A stretch of DNA of 64,000 nucleotides from Piper betle (lineage: Eukaryota > Streptophyta > Magnoliopsida > Piperales > Piperaceae). Under the pieces are notes generated by a model, which was not told the DNA's origin, did no database searches, and worked only from the letters and a program-made list of their open reading frames with translations. Shown one piece after another: positions 1-12,990 of the stretch (its first letter is position 1; each line of letters begins with the position of its first letter). The stretch is from contig JAURVB010010156.1 in NCBI GenBank assembly GCA_033002965.1, positions 1-64,000 on the forward strand. Direction: 5' to 3'. The translations under genes were made by a program, and so were the position numbers.

Positions 1-540
1 GGCGCGCGAACAGGGGCGGCGCGGCGAGGGTTTTGGGCGTGGGGGAGAAAAGTCGGGGTGAAAAATTAGTTGGGTGGCAAACTCGTAAATAATACTTGAC
101 TCGTCTCCGGCTCGAGTCAAGTATCATAACTAACTCGTATTAAATCCTAAAAAAATTCATAAAAATCGGGAAAAATCCCGTAAAATCAAACAACACCAAA
201 AAAAATTATAATGATATGCTCTAGAACTATCAACCCACCCAAACTGCCCGAACGCGTCCTAACGCGGTAAACGGCCTAATACTAATTCTACGATCCACTA
301 TATATAAAAATAAAAATAAAAAAATGACTGGCATACTCTCATATATCTGATAACTCATTCTGTTCTGCTGTGTTCATGACGTTATCATCATATACTTGGG
401 TACGCATGACCCTCATAGCTCATACACGCGACTGGCATCGGCTCGGTACACGTGTCCTGAAACTGACTCAACTCGAAAAAATAACGGTCGACCCGACCGG
501 TTCTGAATATAAAACCCTAACTCGAATCGTGGGTTTTACA
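1..540 (-). mobile_element. LTR fragment, family L1 (reverse orientation)
   Basis: Positions about 55-540 are a direct repeat of 3494-3963: both hold an AT-rich block, a segment around a ctccggctcgagtcaagta core, and an end reading ...gggttttaca or ...gagttttaca. On the minus strand this end reads TGTAAAAC, the same start as the solo LTR at 8201. I therefore read it as the 5' end of an LTR lying on the minus strand. The first 55 bases are GC-rich and correspond to the GC-rich middle of the longer copy at 2.8-3.5 kb. No gag or pol coding sequence is visible. Confidence 0.5.
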
Positions 541-1831
541 TTAAGTGGTGTTTTATTGGATCCCACTTAACTCGGGTCATTTAACCGAATATTTCCGGAT
601 TAATAACCCCTCGAGGATGAGATCCCTCGAGGATGATTTCGAAAACAAGATCCACCACAAGTTGCCTTCGGGCCTATTATAGGAATCCCTTCCCAGGCCT
701 ATATATATATAGTTTTATCGAGTTTTCAGTGAGACGAGAGATGGAGAAATCGACTGCACGTACCATGCAGAGGATGCCGTGACAGTCAAAGCGGGCTCTG
801 GATTAGTGCCAGTGGACTGTTCCATTCCCGAGGGATCCTGACAACTCCGCATTTGAGTTCCTCACACCCGGAGAACGTGGAGGTTTACGGGTACTGTTTA
901 GTACAGCGCATGTCCGGACTTGTGGTTCAAAGGGTACTAAAGGCGACTGCCTGAGAGTACTCGGCCTTCGTGCTCAAGGCCAGGAGAGATATGGAGGTTC
1001 GGAGAGGGCTTAGGATAAAGTTTCATGAGAAGTACTGAAAAGGAGTGCTGAGAGTAGCACAGTACCAGCAGCGGAGCAGTAAGTTCGGGATGCTACCGGG
1101 TCTGCAGCCCAGTGGCTCCTCAGTAGTGCCCTTCAGAGTGTTCACGTGGAGTATGATGTTTTCTTTCAGATGAGAGTTTGCTCTCATAGCCAGTTTGTTA
1201 TAGTTATTTTATTTTCCGGACCAGTAACGCTTGTTACTGACGTTTTTCTTATATATATGTAGGTGATAAGCACGAGATGGATGAGCCAGCTTGGACGGAG
1301 GAGCAATGAGGTCTTGTGCACACACATGTTAGATTTCTGAATGTTTAATATTGTATTATTATGTTATTATTTTGTGAGTGACATGATTAAATGTTTGATG
1401 CATGACAATGACATGAAATGAAATGATCAGAGTAGCGCAGCAAAAGTGGGGTTAGGACCCAAAGTTCAGAGAATGATGAATATAGTAGATTAGAAGCTTG
1501 TGTGAATGCTATTGTTGCTATGCGTATATATGTTAGAATATACGATTTTGACAGGGTGGCCCCTAATTGTATTTTTAGGGGAAATTCTGTCCCTTTCGTT
1601 TTAGAATTTTTACTAATTTTGATTGTGATTGTGATGGTGTGAAATTTAATTTGCATGTCATTCATGTAGTACCATGTTAGGATTTTGCGCATTTATTCAT
1701 TCATGATGGATCGTATCTTCATCTTAAGACGCCGAGATTGGATCCGCATGAGTTAGGTTCGGGTTAGCCGACCTAACTGGGGCCTGTAACATGCCGGTTC
1801 GGTTCACGAGCGTGAACCGGATTTGGGGTGT
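541..1831 (+). mobile_element. LTR 3' part, family L1
   Basis: This stretch aligns by eye along its length with 8430-9827 and 51138-52447. Shared landmarks are ttaagtggtgttttat at the start, cctcgaggatgagatc, gttttcagtgagacgagaga, and a terminal block with ggttcggttcacgag. The other copies end in GTGTTACA or GTGTCACA; this one stops at ggtgtta, where an inverted copy begins. There is no coding capacity. It is probably the 3' portion of a long LTR from a retrotransposon whose internal region is absent here. Confidence 0.55.
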
Positions 1832-2053
1832 TAGTACTCTTTGAACCACAAATCTGGGCATGCGCTGTACTAAACAGTACCCGTAAACCTCCGCGTTCTC
1901 CAGGTGTGAGGAACTCAAATGCGGAGTTGTCAGGATCCCTCGGGAATGGAACAGTCTGCTGGCACTAATCCAGAGCCCGCTTTGACTGTCACAGCATCCT
2001 CTGCATGGTACGTGCAGTCGATTTCTCCATCTCTCGTCTCACAGAAATGCGAA

Positions 2054-2122
<69 letters not shown>

Positions 2123-3963
2123 CTTGGGTAGGGAGTTATATAATAGGCCCGAAGGCAACTTTTGGTGAATCCTGTTTTCAAAATCAACCTCGATGGATCT
2201 CATCTTCGAGGGGTTATTAATCTAGAAAATGTTCGGTTAAATGGCCCGAGTTAAGTGGGATCCGATAAAATGCCACTTAACCCGTCCTGCAGACAATAAA
2301 TCAAACATACAATAGAAAAGATCATAAAAATCAGAGAGAAGTCCTAACGGACCTAGTAGAAGCTCTAAGCGTGTCATCGCGCCTAGGCGGCGAGCTCCTA
2401 CTCCGTACCTATACATCAAAACTAGATACTAACGCCCGCTAACTAAATGATGGATCAAACTCGTTATGATCAAACACACTCACAATACAACATCTACCAT
2501 AACAATCAACAATTATATAATAATAAGTATGAAAGAAATTCTAACTCTTATTCATACCAATCTTATCGTGTTTTTCTAAGTTATGTCGTAATCACTTATC
2601 ATGCTCTCATTAGATCACTTACTATTCATTCGCAATCACTCAAATCATACAATCATCCCTTCACTCATAATTAGGCATTACTCATAACAGTTAATCAAAT
2701 CTAGCATACTCTGCTAACATTCACCATGACAACTAGTTAAGTCTAGCATGTTATGCTAACAATCATAATCAATTTTAAATAACTCAATCGGAGGTAATTA
2801 TACCTCACGTAGTCGGCATTCGGCGATGGCTAGGGTTCCGTCGCGTGTCTCGGAGCTCAATTTCGGTGCTCATCGGCGTCCAAAGCTCGATCGGGCTCGA
2901 CTGGGTGAGCCCCGCGGAAGATCCGGTGAACTCCGGCGAATTCCAGAAATTCCAGTTTTTCAACGGTTTTTGGCGATTTTCCTGCAACTCTCGGCGGTTT
3001 TCCGGCGACAGTCGCCGGCGGCGTCTACTGGCCGGAAAGTGGTCGTGTTGGGTACCCTTGGAACCGGCTCGGTGAGCCCAACTCATCTACGAGGTCGACG
3101 TGGCCAATGGAGGCGGCGGCTCGCCGGAAAATGGCAAAACAGAGTCGGCGGCGATGGGTGGCTAGATCTGGCCTGCCAGGGCGGCGATGGCCTCTGCTCC
3201 GGTCGGGGAAGGTCGCTGGAGGGCTGAGGGTGCTGAGGCAACCGACCGATTGCGACGGCGCTGGTCGCCGGCGGCGGAATCGGCAACAAAAAGCAACGCG
3301 GGCGCGGCGTCGTGGCATGGTTTCCTCGCGTCGCGGCAACCCGATTGGGGCCAGGCTTGGTCGGGCAGCATGGCGACGTCGTCGTGGGGCTCGGCGGCGA
3401 CGATCGGCGGCCGGACGGGCGTCCACGGCAGCGGAAGCGGCGACGATCACGGGGTCGGCATGGGGTTGGGAAGAAGATGTCGGGAGGGGAGAAAATAGCT
3501 AGGTGGCAAATTTCGTAAATAATACTTCACTCGCCTCCGGCTCGAGTCAAGTATAATAACTAAGTCATATTAAATCCTAAAAAAATTCATAAAAATCGGG
3601 AAAAATCCCGTAAAATCAAACAAATACCAAACATCGTAATGATATGCTCTAGAACTATCAACCCACTCAAAATGCCCGTAACGCGTCCTAATGCGGTAAA
3701 CAGCTTAAAACTAATTTTACGATCCATTATATATCATAATAAAAAAAATGAACTGCATACTCTCATATATTTTGATAACTCATTCTTTTCTGCTGTGTTC
3801 ATGACGTTATCATCATATACTTGGGTACACATGACCCTCATGGGTCATACACGACACCGGCGTTAGCTCAGTACACGTGTCCTGAAACTGACTCGACTCG
3901 AAAATAACGGTCGAACCGACCGGTTCTGAATATAAAACCCTGACTCGAATCATGAGTTTTACA
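1832..3963 (-). mobile_element. Inverted copy of LTR family L1 with GC-rich middle
   Basis: Bases 1832-2290 are the reverse complement of about 541-938, with an extra (TA)n tract at 2058-2120. Continuing on the minus strand, 2290-2460 matches the sequence just before the copy at 51138 (around 50990-51140), 2700-3490 is GC-rich and 3494-3963 is the LTR start. The overlapping open frames in 2.8-3.5 kb, on both strands, arise from GC richness and show no recognisable protein. This and the copy at 49.2-52.4 kb define the long form of the family. Confidence 0.5.
2058..2120. repeat. (TA)n microsatellite
   Basis: About 60 bp of uninterrupted TA dinucleotides inside the inverted LTR arm. The direct arm at the equivalent place (about 700-710) has only a short TA run, so the tract expanded in this copy. 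Confidence 0.95.
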
Positions 3964-5220
3964 CGTTCTCTTCTCTCCTTTCCCATACAAGAGGCCATCC
4001 CTTATATAGAAAACCCTAACTTGTGTTCACCAACTCCGGATAAACCCAAACTTTCCTGTAATCTTTATCCCCAAAAGATCACCTAAGATTCACCACATCC
4101 TTATCCATAAACTTGATCACGTCCAGGATATTCCCCATGGCTTAGGCTTATCTCCAACCTGAGTTTGTTGCAACATTGCTCGTGCCTAGAATATCAGGAT
4201 ATCCAAATCCTCTCCAGATACGCTCCTGCCCTCTTTCCATGAAGCTTCCTCCAAACCATCGACTGCACTGCTAGTTCAGCCATCTCGCCTACCGGCTCGA
4301 CCCTAGCAAACACTCGGCCACAAGATCAAACTTTTCGACACTTCCAGCAGTTTTTGGCTCCAAGACTGGCATCCATCTACCACTGCAAACTCGAGCATCC
4401 AGTGCCGCTGCAAACTCGAGCATCCAATGCCGCTGCAAACGTCGGCACTAGATCACCGCTGGACATCGCTACTGCTAGGAACCAAATACCGCTCCAAACA
4501 CCGGTATCTACATACCGCTACAAGCCTGCACCGTGCGCTCCAACATGCCGCTATTTTGATCGTCACGCACCTACGCGCTCGCACACTAGCGATCATGCAC
4601 GAGCGCCCACGCCAACGCCCATGCCACTCGCCCGTGCCGCAACCCAGTACCGGTATTTTGCTCGGTACTGCCCGACACGTTGCTCAGCAATCCTGTGCTG
4701 CTAGGTAAGCTGCTCGGTAGCCTGATCGGTCTTCTGCTTGGTACGCTTGGTTGCACCCAACCTTGCTCTGCCGACATAAACACCGACCTGCTCGTGACGC
4801 CTAGCCCTAGTACTCGATCACCAGCACCCAACTAGCACTCCATATCATGAACTAGCACCATATTGAGGTTTCTTGGACTCGACCACAGCCACATGCCTGG
4901 TACACCATATACCGCTACTACATGTGCCGATACTCGTTGTCTCCCGACACTCGTTGTCTCCCGACACTTGGCTCGACAGCTACGTGCACCATGGTTCGAC
5001 TACTTGCAACTATAACACGGTTAGTGTATGGGAAGTTGTTTCACCACCTGGATAGCACCGACTATCCGCGTTCGAATGCGGGATGATTAAGACCAACCGC
5101 CAAACCCTAGCTCCCGGCGCATCCTAGACTCAAGGCTCTAACAGCCGGCCACCTCTTGCCCGAGCTATCCATGGCCTGATGTAGTTAGAAATATGGCGAC
5201 AGGAATTTTTCCTACATTCG
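3964..5220. other. Unassigned repeat-like DNA, no gene seen
   Basis: C- and A-rich sequence with short imperfect internal repeats, for example an aaactcgagcatcca unit around 4387-4440. Open frames at 4354-4704 and 4427-4708 have no recognisable domain. It directly follows the start of the reverse LTR, so it may be flanking or another transposon. Confidence 0.4.
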
Positions 5221-6880
5221 GCTCAAAAAAATTATTTGTAATATAAAAAAGGTTACCGAAGACTTTCAGCTTGAAGTAGTTAAACTACTTTTTTTATTGT
5301 AATATAAAAATTAATGAAGCATTTTTACAATTTTACTTTTTACTTAATTTTTTTATCTTTTTCAAAAAATTATTATGTGTTGAAAATTATAGTATTTTAA
5401 CCCACTTTGATTAAATATTATTGATAAAAAAATAGTTTTTATTTATAATAAAATAGTTTATTCAAAAATTTAAAATCTTAGTCTGATTAAAACAAATATA
5501 TCCTGTATTTAAACTTTGCTTACACTTTTAACTTGAGTGATTCAGAATCTTATTCTATGTGTGTTTTTAGTGATATAAAATTTTAAATTATATGATAATA
5601 AATCTTACTCTACCATTCAGTTAAAATTAAATTGACAGCTTCTAATTTCAGGAGTCTATGTCTAATTTATAATATTAACAGTACAAATTAACATATAATT
5701 ACATCAGAAGTATTGTTTTAATTATTAATTGAATATATTGAATTGAAGTGATTTTCAATTTAAGTACAATTTTAATTTAAAAGTGGGTTTTGTATATATT
5801 GAATACATAAAATACATTTGACCAGCAAAGGCCCTAATGTCCGGTTTATATGTGTATATTGATAATATATAAAAAAATTGATTAAATATTATTTTCAAGT
5901 AAAAAAAGTGAACATTTATTTAATTTTAACAAAAATAAGAGAAAATATCATAAATATCCATATTTCAAAATTTTCTTTCAGAAATAGCCAAATTTTCAAA
6001 GATATATCAGATGTAGCCATTTTTTAAACTTTCATATCAATTATTATCAAATCTCATTATTTTTCATTTAATGACAAAATTACCTGTAAAATCACATTTT
6101 TTAGGACAAAAATAGATAGTGGATAAAAATTATAATTTATACTAACTAAATATATAAAAATAAAAAATAGTCTAATAAATGATGAATAGACCACAAAATT
6201 ATATTATTGATGAACTAAAAAGCAAAAAGTTTTTTACAAGTTTTGGATCATCAAAATTCAAAAAATAAAAGAAAAGAAAATAAATAAATTTTGGGTGTTT
6301 GAAATTTGAATTTAAAATTGTCATATTTTATTAAAACTTAAAACTTTTGTTTTATCTAATATATTTTAATTTGAATAAAATTTCTTAAAAAACTAAATAT
6401 CATTGTGAAATTCTGAAAATAATTATGTTATTTAATTTATAATTTTATAAATTTTAGAGTGAATCTTGAATACTATTTAATTAAATTAATTCTTGAAAAT
6501 TGATATAATTAAATATTAATTTTTAATGACGTGGCTGTCCGATAGAATCTATGGATTATTTTCTTATAAGTATTATTTATTTTATTTGTTATTTCTTTTT
6601 GGTCGGCTAGGGTTCGACCATGGGCCAAACTCTTTGGTCGTGGGGTTGTGGTGACTTGGATCTCTTGTTTTGGTGACTGGTTTGTGAGGGCGGAACTTTA
6701 GTGACGGCGTGGGATAAGGGCTTGGAGAGAACTTTTGTTGGGGGGGGGGGCGGGGTTTAAACAAACCCTCTTCTTATTTGTACGGGGGAGCGAGCCTCTC
6801 GATCTTTTCCTTGGTATAGGTCTGTCTTACCCTCCCCTTCATCTCCTCCTATCCATTGTACTTGTTCTACATGTAGCATG
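5221..6880. other. AT-rich intergenic DNA
   Basis: Very AT-rich, with many homopolymer runs. I see no gene, RNA or structured repeat. Confidence 0.6.
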
Positions 6881-7388
6881 GGTTTAGTTATTTTATATGG
6901 TCTTAAATAATTCAAACCTGTTTAAAAATATTTTACGTGTACTCGTGTTCGAAATAAATAGTTTGTTGAATAATAAATAGAGCATGATCTAAGTAATTTT
7001 TAGTTCAGTTTGACTTGAAACTTGAGTTTGATGTATTCAAATCCGAAAAAATATTCGGTTCGACTTGACTCATCAATATTATTAAGGTCACATTTAACTT
7101 ATATAGTATTAGAAAAAAAATTTTAAAGTTATATAAGTCAAGCACGAGTCAAACACGAGTCAAACATAAACATTCGCTCGACTCAAACTTAATTTGAAAA
7201 TATAAAGAGTCAAATACGAACCAAGCCTAAATACTATAAATTTTAGACAAACTTAACCCGACTCATAATATATCAAAGCTTGTCAAACACTTAAATAAAC
7301 TCAAACATGTTTGTCAAAAATCACGTCAAATTCAAAAATATTTTTATTTAACTCGGCTCGGTTCGGCTCGGCTCGTTTACACCCCCTA
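6881..7388. mobile_element. Possible hAT-type MITE remnant (3' end)
   Basis: The stretch ends in a cluster of ctcggctcggttcggctcgg followed by gtttacacccccta, whose reverse complement TAGGGGGTGTAAAC resembles hAT-type termini. Its interior has gactcaaac and gttcgac words like those of the better defined element at 23029-23654. I could not find a matching 5' end or target duplication, so it is probably truncated and the left limit is approximate. Confidence 0.3.
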
Positions 7389-8153
7389 TTGTTTTATACG
7401 TTTGTGTACCAGTGGTCGTATTATGTTGGGTTTATGCTTTTGTTGGCGGCAAGGTGGCACCTTGGTGCACCACATGGGTGCTATGTTTTGGACTTGTCCA
7501 CATCGGGTGCCTTGGGGCGTTCTTTCCTTGCACCAGGGAGCGTTGAGGGGCGAGTGACTTCATGTTTGGGCTTTGCCTACCTGCACTTCACGCCCATGTT
7601 TGGGGAAGGTGCCGAGATTGCCAAGGCCCAGGTGCATGGGGTTGCCGTTCTTTTCCTTGAGGGCTTTCATTGCTACTGTGTTTTGATTTTTTTCCTCATT
7701 CTCTCTTGATCAAAGAATCTGGTTTTACTATTTAAAATAGTTAGCAAGGGTGTTCATGCAAGTAGTGATATATAGTGATGCATATATGTTTTGATCAGCA
7801 ATACACTAGTTTTAGGAGTTGTTGCATACGTGTACAATCTAAAGCTATTTTTGTTGGTGAACAAAAGTAAATTATATTTCATTATGTATTATAAGAACAA
7901 ATGTTGACCTGTTACTGAGGATGTTTTGACGAATTATAAATTGAGTTACTTAATATATAAAATATAAAATATGCATGTGGATCTACTGGTATGCTAAATA
8001 ATTTATAAGTTAAACTTCAAATTATTGTAATTAAGAGTATTGTAGCAACGTTATTAACCAATGCATGAGTAGTAATAAAATAAAACAACAATTTAATTAT
8101 TGGTAGAACTACCATTGGCTTATTTTTTAAATATTTTATTGGTCGTTAAGTAA
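7389..8153. other. Intergenic DNA, no supported feature
   Basis: An open frame running to 7709 overlaps the end of the preceding element and matches no family I know. The remainder is AT-rich. Confidence 0.5.
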
Positions 8154-8241
8154 ACATGTTAAACCCACGACCAAAGTTAGGTTTTACAGTTAAGTATACA
8201 TGTAAAACCCACGACCCAAGTTAGGTTTTACAGTCTAAATT
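8154..8241. repeat. 44-bp tandem duplication at LTR start
   Basis: Two copies of a 44-bp unit containing acccacgacc and agttaggttttacag (8154-8197 and 8198-8241), with few differences. The second copy contains the TGTAAAACCC start of the solo LTR. Confidence 0.8.
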
Positions 8242-9500
8242 GGTCGGTTCAACCATTATTTTCAGTCGAGTTAATTTTAGAACACGTGTACTGATTTAGA
8301 CCGACCATGCACTATGAATCATGAGTAATGTGTGTACTCAAATATATGATGACAATATCAGTAGCATAGCAACAAAATAAGTTATCAGAGTATAAAAAAG
8401 TACACCCAATTTATCGCTTTAAGACTTGTTAAGTAATGTTTTATCAGATCCCATTTAAATTGGCTCATTTAGTCGAATAATTTTTCGAATTAATAATCCT
8501 CGAGGATGAGATCTTTTGAGTCTGATTTCAAAAACAAGATCTACCACAAGTTGTTTTCAGACCTACAATATTAAATCCCTTCTCATGCCTATATATATTT
8601 TTATCGAGTTTTCAGTGAGACGAGAGATAGTGAAACCAACTCACACGTAACATTAGTGGGTGTACATGTCCGTCACAATAGGGTCTAAATTAGCGAGAAG
8701 TTGTTCTATTCTCGAGAGATCCTTACAACTTTATGCTTTAAGTTCCTCACACTCAGAAAAGCGTGGAGATTTACAAGTATTGTTTAGTACAGTGCATATC
8801 TGGACATATGGTTCAAATGGTATTTAAGGCGACTGCCTAATAATACTCTGCTTTTGTGTTTAGAGTCAGGAAATATATGGAGAATAATAGAGGGCTTAGG
8901 ATATACTGGTAGTCCCAAAGGATAGAAAAGAAAATAGAAAAATGCTAAAAAGAGGCATTAATAGACTGTTAACTCAGGATGCCATTTGGTCCGCCGCCCG
9001 ATGGCTCCCCAGTAGATCCCCTTATGAGAGTTCAACAGTAGATTTATGTGGTTTTATTTAAAATGAGAGAGCTCTCATTTGCTAGATTGTATACTGACAT
9101 ATTTTTATATATATTTAGGTAAGGAGCAAGAGTCTGATATGCCAACCTGGACGAAGGAGCGGTGAGTGTTATGTGCACACACAAACCTAATGCAATGTGT
9201 TTGGATTGCTATATTTTTAGTCATGATGTATCATTTTATAATATGATGTTTTAGGATGACATGATAATAATATTTTGAGAATGATAAGACAAATATAATG
9301 ACTCCGACTAATGTAATGAATAGATGGCTTGAGACCCATTTTATAAATATAATTATGAATGACATGATAGATGTTATAGATAAGACAAATAGATGGGTTC
9401 AAAAGCCAATTTATGTATAAGGTTTGTTATTATAACATTAGTATGTTCTAAAATGGATGTTTTATGTATGTTGTGAGAAGGGGTCAACCTATCAAAAACC

Positions 9501-9546
<46 letters not shown>

Positions 9547-9827
9547 GGTTTTTGATAGGTTGACCCTATTACATTTTAGGGGGACACTCTATCTGTTTTA
9601 TTTTATAAATTGTATCAATTTTATTGTAATTATTTTTAATGTGAATTGTGAGTCATGTCATTCACGTAGTATTGTGCTAATATTCTTTGCATCTCATGTA
9701 TGTATAATGATATTTATCTTTTATTTTAAGATGTTTCCATTTAAGTTAGGTTCAGGTTGATAAATTTAATTGGGTAACCCGTAACATTTGGGTTCGGTTC
9801 ACGAGTGAGCAGGAATTGTGTGTTACA
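8201..9827 (+). mobile_element. Solo LTR, family L1 (short form)
   Basis: Begins TGTAAAACCC and ends TGTGTTACA, the TG...CA termini expected of an LTR. Flanking 5-mers are ataca (8196-8200) and ataaa (9828-9832), a four-of-five target-duplication match. Bases 8201-8425 are the reverse complement of the promoter-like block at 320-540, and 8430-9827 matches 541-1831. Compared with the copy at 49-52 kb it lacks the GC-rich and AT-rich middle. No internal retroelement region adjoins it. Confidence 0.6.
9481..9566. repeat. Perfect 86-bp palindrome with TA core
   Basis: Arms of 26 bases (gggtcaacctatcaaaaacc and onward) are exactly reverse-complementary across a pure TA core, so the full 86 bases are self-complementary about 9523/9524. 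The equivalent positions in the other LTR copies (near 1550 and 52160) have only one arm, so the inversion arose in this copy. Confidence 0.95.
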
Positions 9828-9974
9828 ATAAAAGTGTATTATTAAATATGAGTTAATAAATAGTTGAATTACTTGCTGGTTTAATGGCATGATTGATTTG
9901 TCTCCTTGCTGTTTATGGTTGGGCGTGGCTATATAAATTGGATGGTTTGAATTTCTTAAATAATAAATTATCAT

Positions 9975-10894
9975 CAGTCACTTTATAAGCACTTAATTAA
10001 ATTATTAATGATATATTTTATGGTTATAGTACATGCCATCATCATATCATTTCAAGTATACATCTAGGGAATTATACATTTTAATGTATCATTTATTTGT
10101 GACTCCTAGATTAGGAAATATGTCATGGGTTTGGTTCGTTCGGTGAATTCTAAGTTTGTATAATGATGTGAAATGTTGTATATTTCTATTTGACAGCGAT
10201 TCAACCACCTTTTGCTTAGGGCAATTAGGGATTCAATTCAATATGAGTCCATAGCCTTAAAATTATTTGAAAGATGAAATACATATCCTTATATCAAAAG
10301 GGGGTGACTGTGCATAATGACACAAGACAACTCATTGTACAGTTATGATACTGATAACGTAATGACAAACATCGATAATTGTAGACCAAAGGTCACGTAT
10401 CATGTATGCGTATGCATAAGATTGTACTACTAGATGGGTGGCCACCACTCTTGGCATAATTTAATTTTGATTTAGACTCATAATCATTAAAAGACTTGAT
10501 TAATAGTATTGCCAAATATGCTAACTTATTTATTGCAATCATTAATGCAAAATCACCTTTGTAGGTGCGAGCATGACATATGGGTTAGAGTCGGGGACAA
10601 TTGGAAGACTTTATTATTAGACTTTTAATTTTTTTTCTTATTTTAGTTGTTATTATATTTCTGGTCTGTTTGCATGGAAGTGAGATTTCGATTCGATTCA
10701 TGGGCCTTAATTGATTCCGAGCATGCGATGCCTTATATTTTAATTCATGGTATGACTTAAAATTTGGAGCCATGACTAATACCTTTGCATATGGATTTAT
10801 TTATGGTGTTGATAATTAATAAAAAATTATTTATGAGACACTTAATTTTTATTGTAACATTTGGCTCAAGATTCAGAACGGACATGTCGTTACA
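9975..10894 (+). mobile_element. Dispersed repeat R2, copy 1
   Basis: Homologous over about 900 bp to 32080-32926. Shared landmarks in order are tttataagcac, a segment with cataagattgta or catgagattgta before gtggcc or gcagcc, ggcata, ctcataatca, a ttagact block, gtttg with a following gggatttcg-like word, and the end gtcgttaca. It has no open frame of note. It could be a solo LTR or a non-autonomous element. Confidence 0.6.
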
Positions 10895-12400
10895 ATCATT
10901 CATTATATGGAATATAAGAAAAATATGTTTAAGAAAATTTAAAAATTAAATTAAATGTATTTGTGACAATAAATCTAAAATTATGAGTCAAAGTATATTT
11001 AAAATACGTGAAATAAAAATTAAAGATCTGGCTATATCAGATACAAATTTAAACTTTTAGACATTTGTATAAGAAAATATTGAAGCAAGACTATTTATGA
11101 TATTTTTTCCAAAAAAATGTTTAAAATTTATTGTAGAATGGTTATGATAAAATATGAAAACTCACTCATAAAATATCATGTGAAAATTGGCATAAATTTT
11201 AATTAAGTATGCATAAATATGTAAAAATTTTAATCTAAGTAATATTTTAAATATTTTTTAATTATCAATTGTTTAGGATTTTAAATTAGGGTAGAACTAT
11301 ATTCCATGATCTTCTTATCAATAAGAAATAATAATCATATAAATAAAAACTTAAATTCAGTAGATATTTATATACACACACAAAAATTAATAAGAAAAAA
11401 TAATAAAATTTTAGATATTCAAAGCACATTTATCATTTTTTGGGATTTCTAACGTGGGTAAAACTACACTCCAAAGTTTTCTAATAAAGAATTACAATAA
11501 TAAAAATCCTAAATTATGTACATATTTGTGACTTCAAAAATTGATCAAGAATTAACTATAATTCAAGGAAGGTAGAAAACGCAACGAGAGTAAAAAAAAT
11601 CTAAAACAATACAAGTGAAAACAAAAAAACTCCAATACTTTAGTGCAAGAAAGATAGTTGCATATTATGCACATTACTTAAATGTCTTGATGTTTTGACT
11701 AATTAACTAAATAATTAAACAATTTTAAATGATATAAACAATATTGTTTAATTAGAAGAACGCTCCTACTAAAATTATATATTTGATATTATTAATTTTA
11801 TGAATAGAGTGAATTTCATTTTGGAGTTGAAAATTGATTAAAATAAAACGCCTAAAAAAGATCAAAGATGAATTGATTTTAATCAAACATCAGTGCACTA
11901 TTTTGGGCAGGCCTTGTTGTAAAATTAGAAGTTTATATAATGAATATATATAAGTATAGTTTACTAATTCTTTTAAGATTTTAATTTTGGTCGAATAATT
12001 TGAACAACTATTGATGGGTTCATTTAGTTATTAGAATATAGAATTAACCATAATGTTAAAAAAATAAAACTCACCTTTTATTTAATATAAAAAAAGGGGT
12101 TGAAGACTTGAAGTTGTTAAACTATACTTATTCATGTTATAACAATTTATGCCCACCTCGCTCAACCATCTATAATTATAATTTGTATTTGGTAGATGGT
12201 TAAAGGTAAGAACCTGTTAAAAAAAAGGTTCTAATCTCTAAATTTATATCGATTTATTTTTATTATTATCCTAATAGAGTTGCTATTAGCAGGGAAACCA
12301 AAGCGCGCGGGCCCCACACAACAGCATGGCCCCAGTCGGCGGGGGCCGAGGCGCAGAGATGATGCCCTAGCCGCAAAAGAGAAGAGGCGGAAATCACAGG
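10895..12400. other. AT-rich intergenic DNA upstream of the Alba gene
   Basis: Low-complexity AT-rich DNA with no gene or organised repeat up to about 12.29 kb. It then becomes GC-richer over the last 100 bases as the promoter begins. Confidence 0.6.
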
Positions 12401-12407
12401 TATAAAA
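12401..12407 (+). promoter_or_regulatory. TATA box of the Alba gene
   Basis: The sequence tataaaa lies about 75 bases before the end of the inferred 5'-UTR exon, within GC-richer DNA. Usual spacing puts the transcription start near 12430. Confidence 0.6.
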
Positions 12408-12422
12408 GCAGGGGAGACAGAG

Positions 12423-12476
12423 ATGGCGGCCTCCCTTGAGCGCCAAATCGGAAGACTACCAATCCGGCCGGAGCAG
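12423..12476 (+). other. Inferred 5'-UTR exon with in-frame ATG
   Basis: The exon ends at gagcag followed by a GT donor. It would join to the acceptor ctag at 12990, immediately before the ATG at 12991, removing a 514-bp leader intron. An ATG at 12423 is in frame across this junction and would add 18 residues. The TATA spacing suggests that transcription starts after it, so it is probably untranslated. Confidence 0.5.
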
Positions 12477-12990
12477 GTGACGGTCCCTCGCTTAGGGCTT
12501 CTCGCCATCCCCTCCCCTCTCTTCTCCGCCCCAACCAACGAACCAACCAGCCAAAGGTTCCTTCCAATCTCCTCCTCCCTCTTTCCTTCTTATTTTTTCA
12601 TGCTCGTTGCGATCTTGTTCTGCGTGTTTCAGGCATACGAGCGACACAAAGTTTGTGTCTTTTGGGCTTAGATATGTGTTGTTATGGTGTTGGCTTCATT
12701 GCCTGTCTGCATAGGTTGTTGTTCGGGATCTGTTGTGTGTTGTTGAACTATGTTTGAGTATGGTGAGGTTAGGGTTTTAGTTTTTAATCATGTTACTTGT
12801 TTGGGAGCTTCATTGTGCTTGCATGTTGTACTAGGGTTTTGCTTTTTCTGTTGCCAGCTTGAGAAGGTTGATGGAAGAAATATTTTTTAGGCATGGAATT
12901 TTGTTTCATTCTATCGCGGTATGGCTGTAGTTGCTGTCTGTTTTGGTGCTAATGGTTGATTTGGTTTTGTATGGACGAGGGATGATCTAG

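Noticed and set aside
2826..3518. Many overlapping frames of 60-141 codons on both strands
   Set aside because: They lie in the GC-rich part of an LTR copy, conflict with each other, and none shows a domain.
4354..4708. Overlapping plus-strand frames of 93-116 codons
   Set aside because: Short imperfect repeats and C-rich composition, with no recognisable family.
7311..7709. 132-codon plus-strand frame
   Set aside because: It begins inside a MITE-like end, and the remainder has no similarity I recognise.
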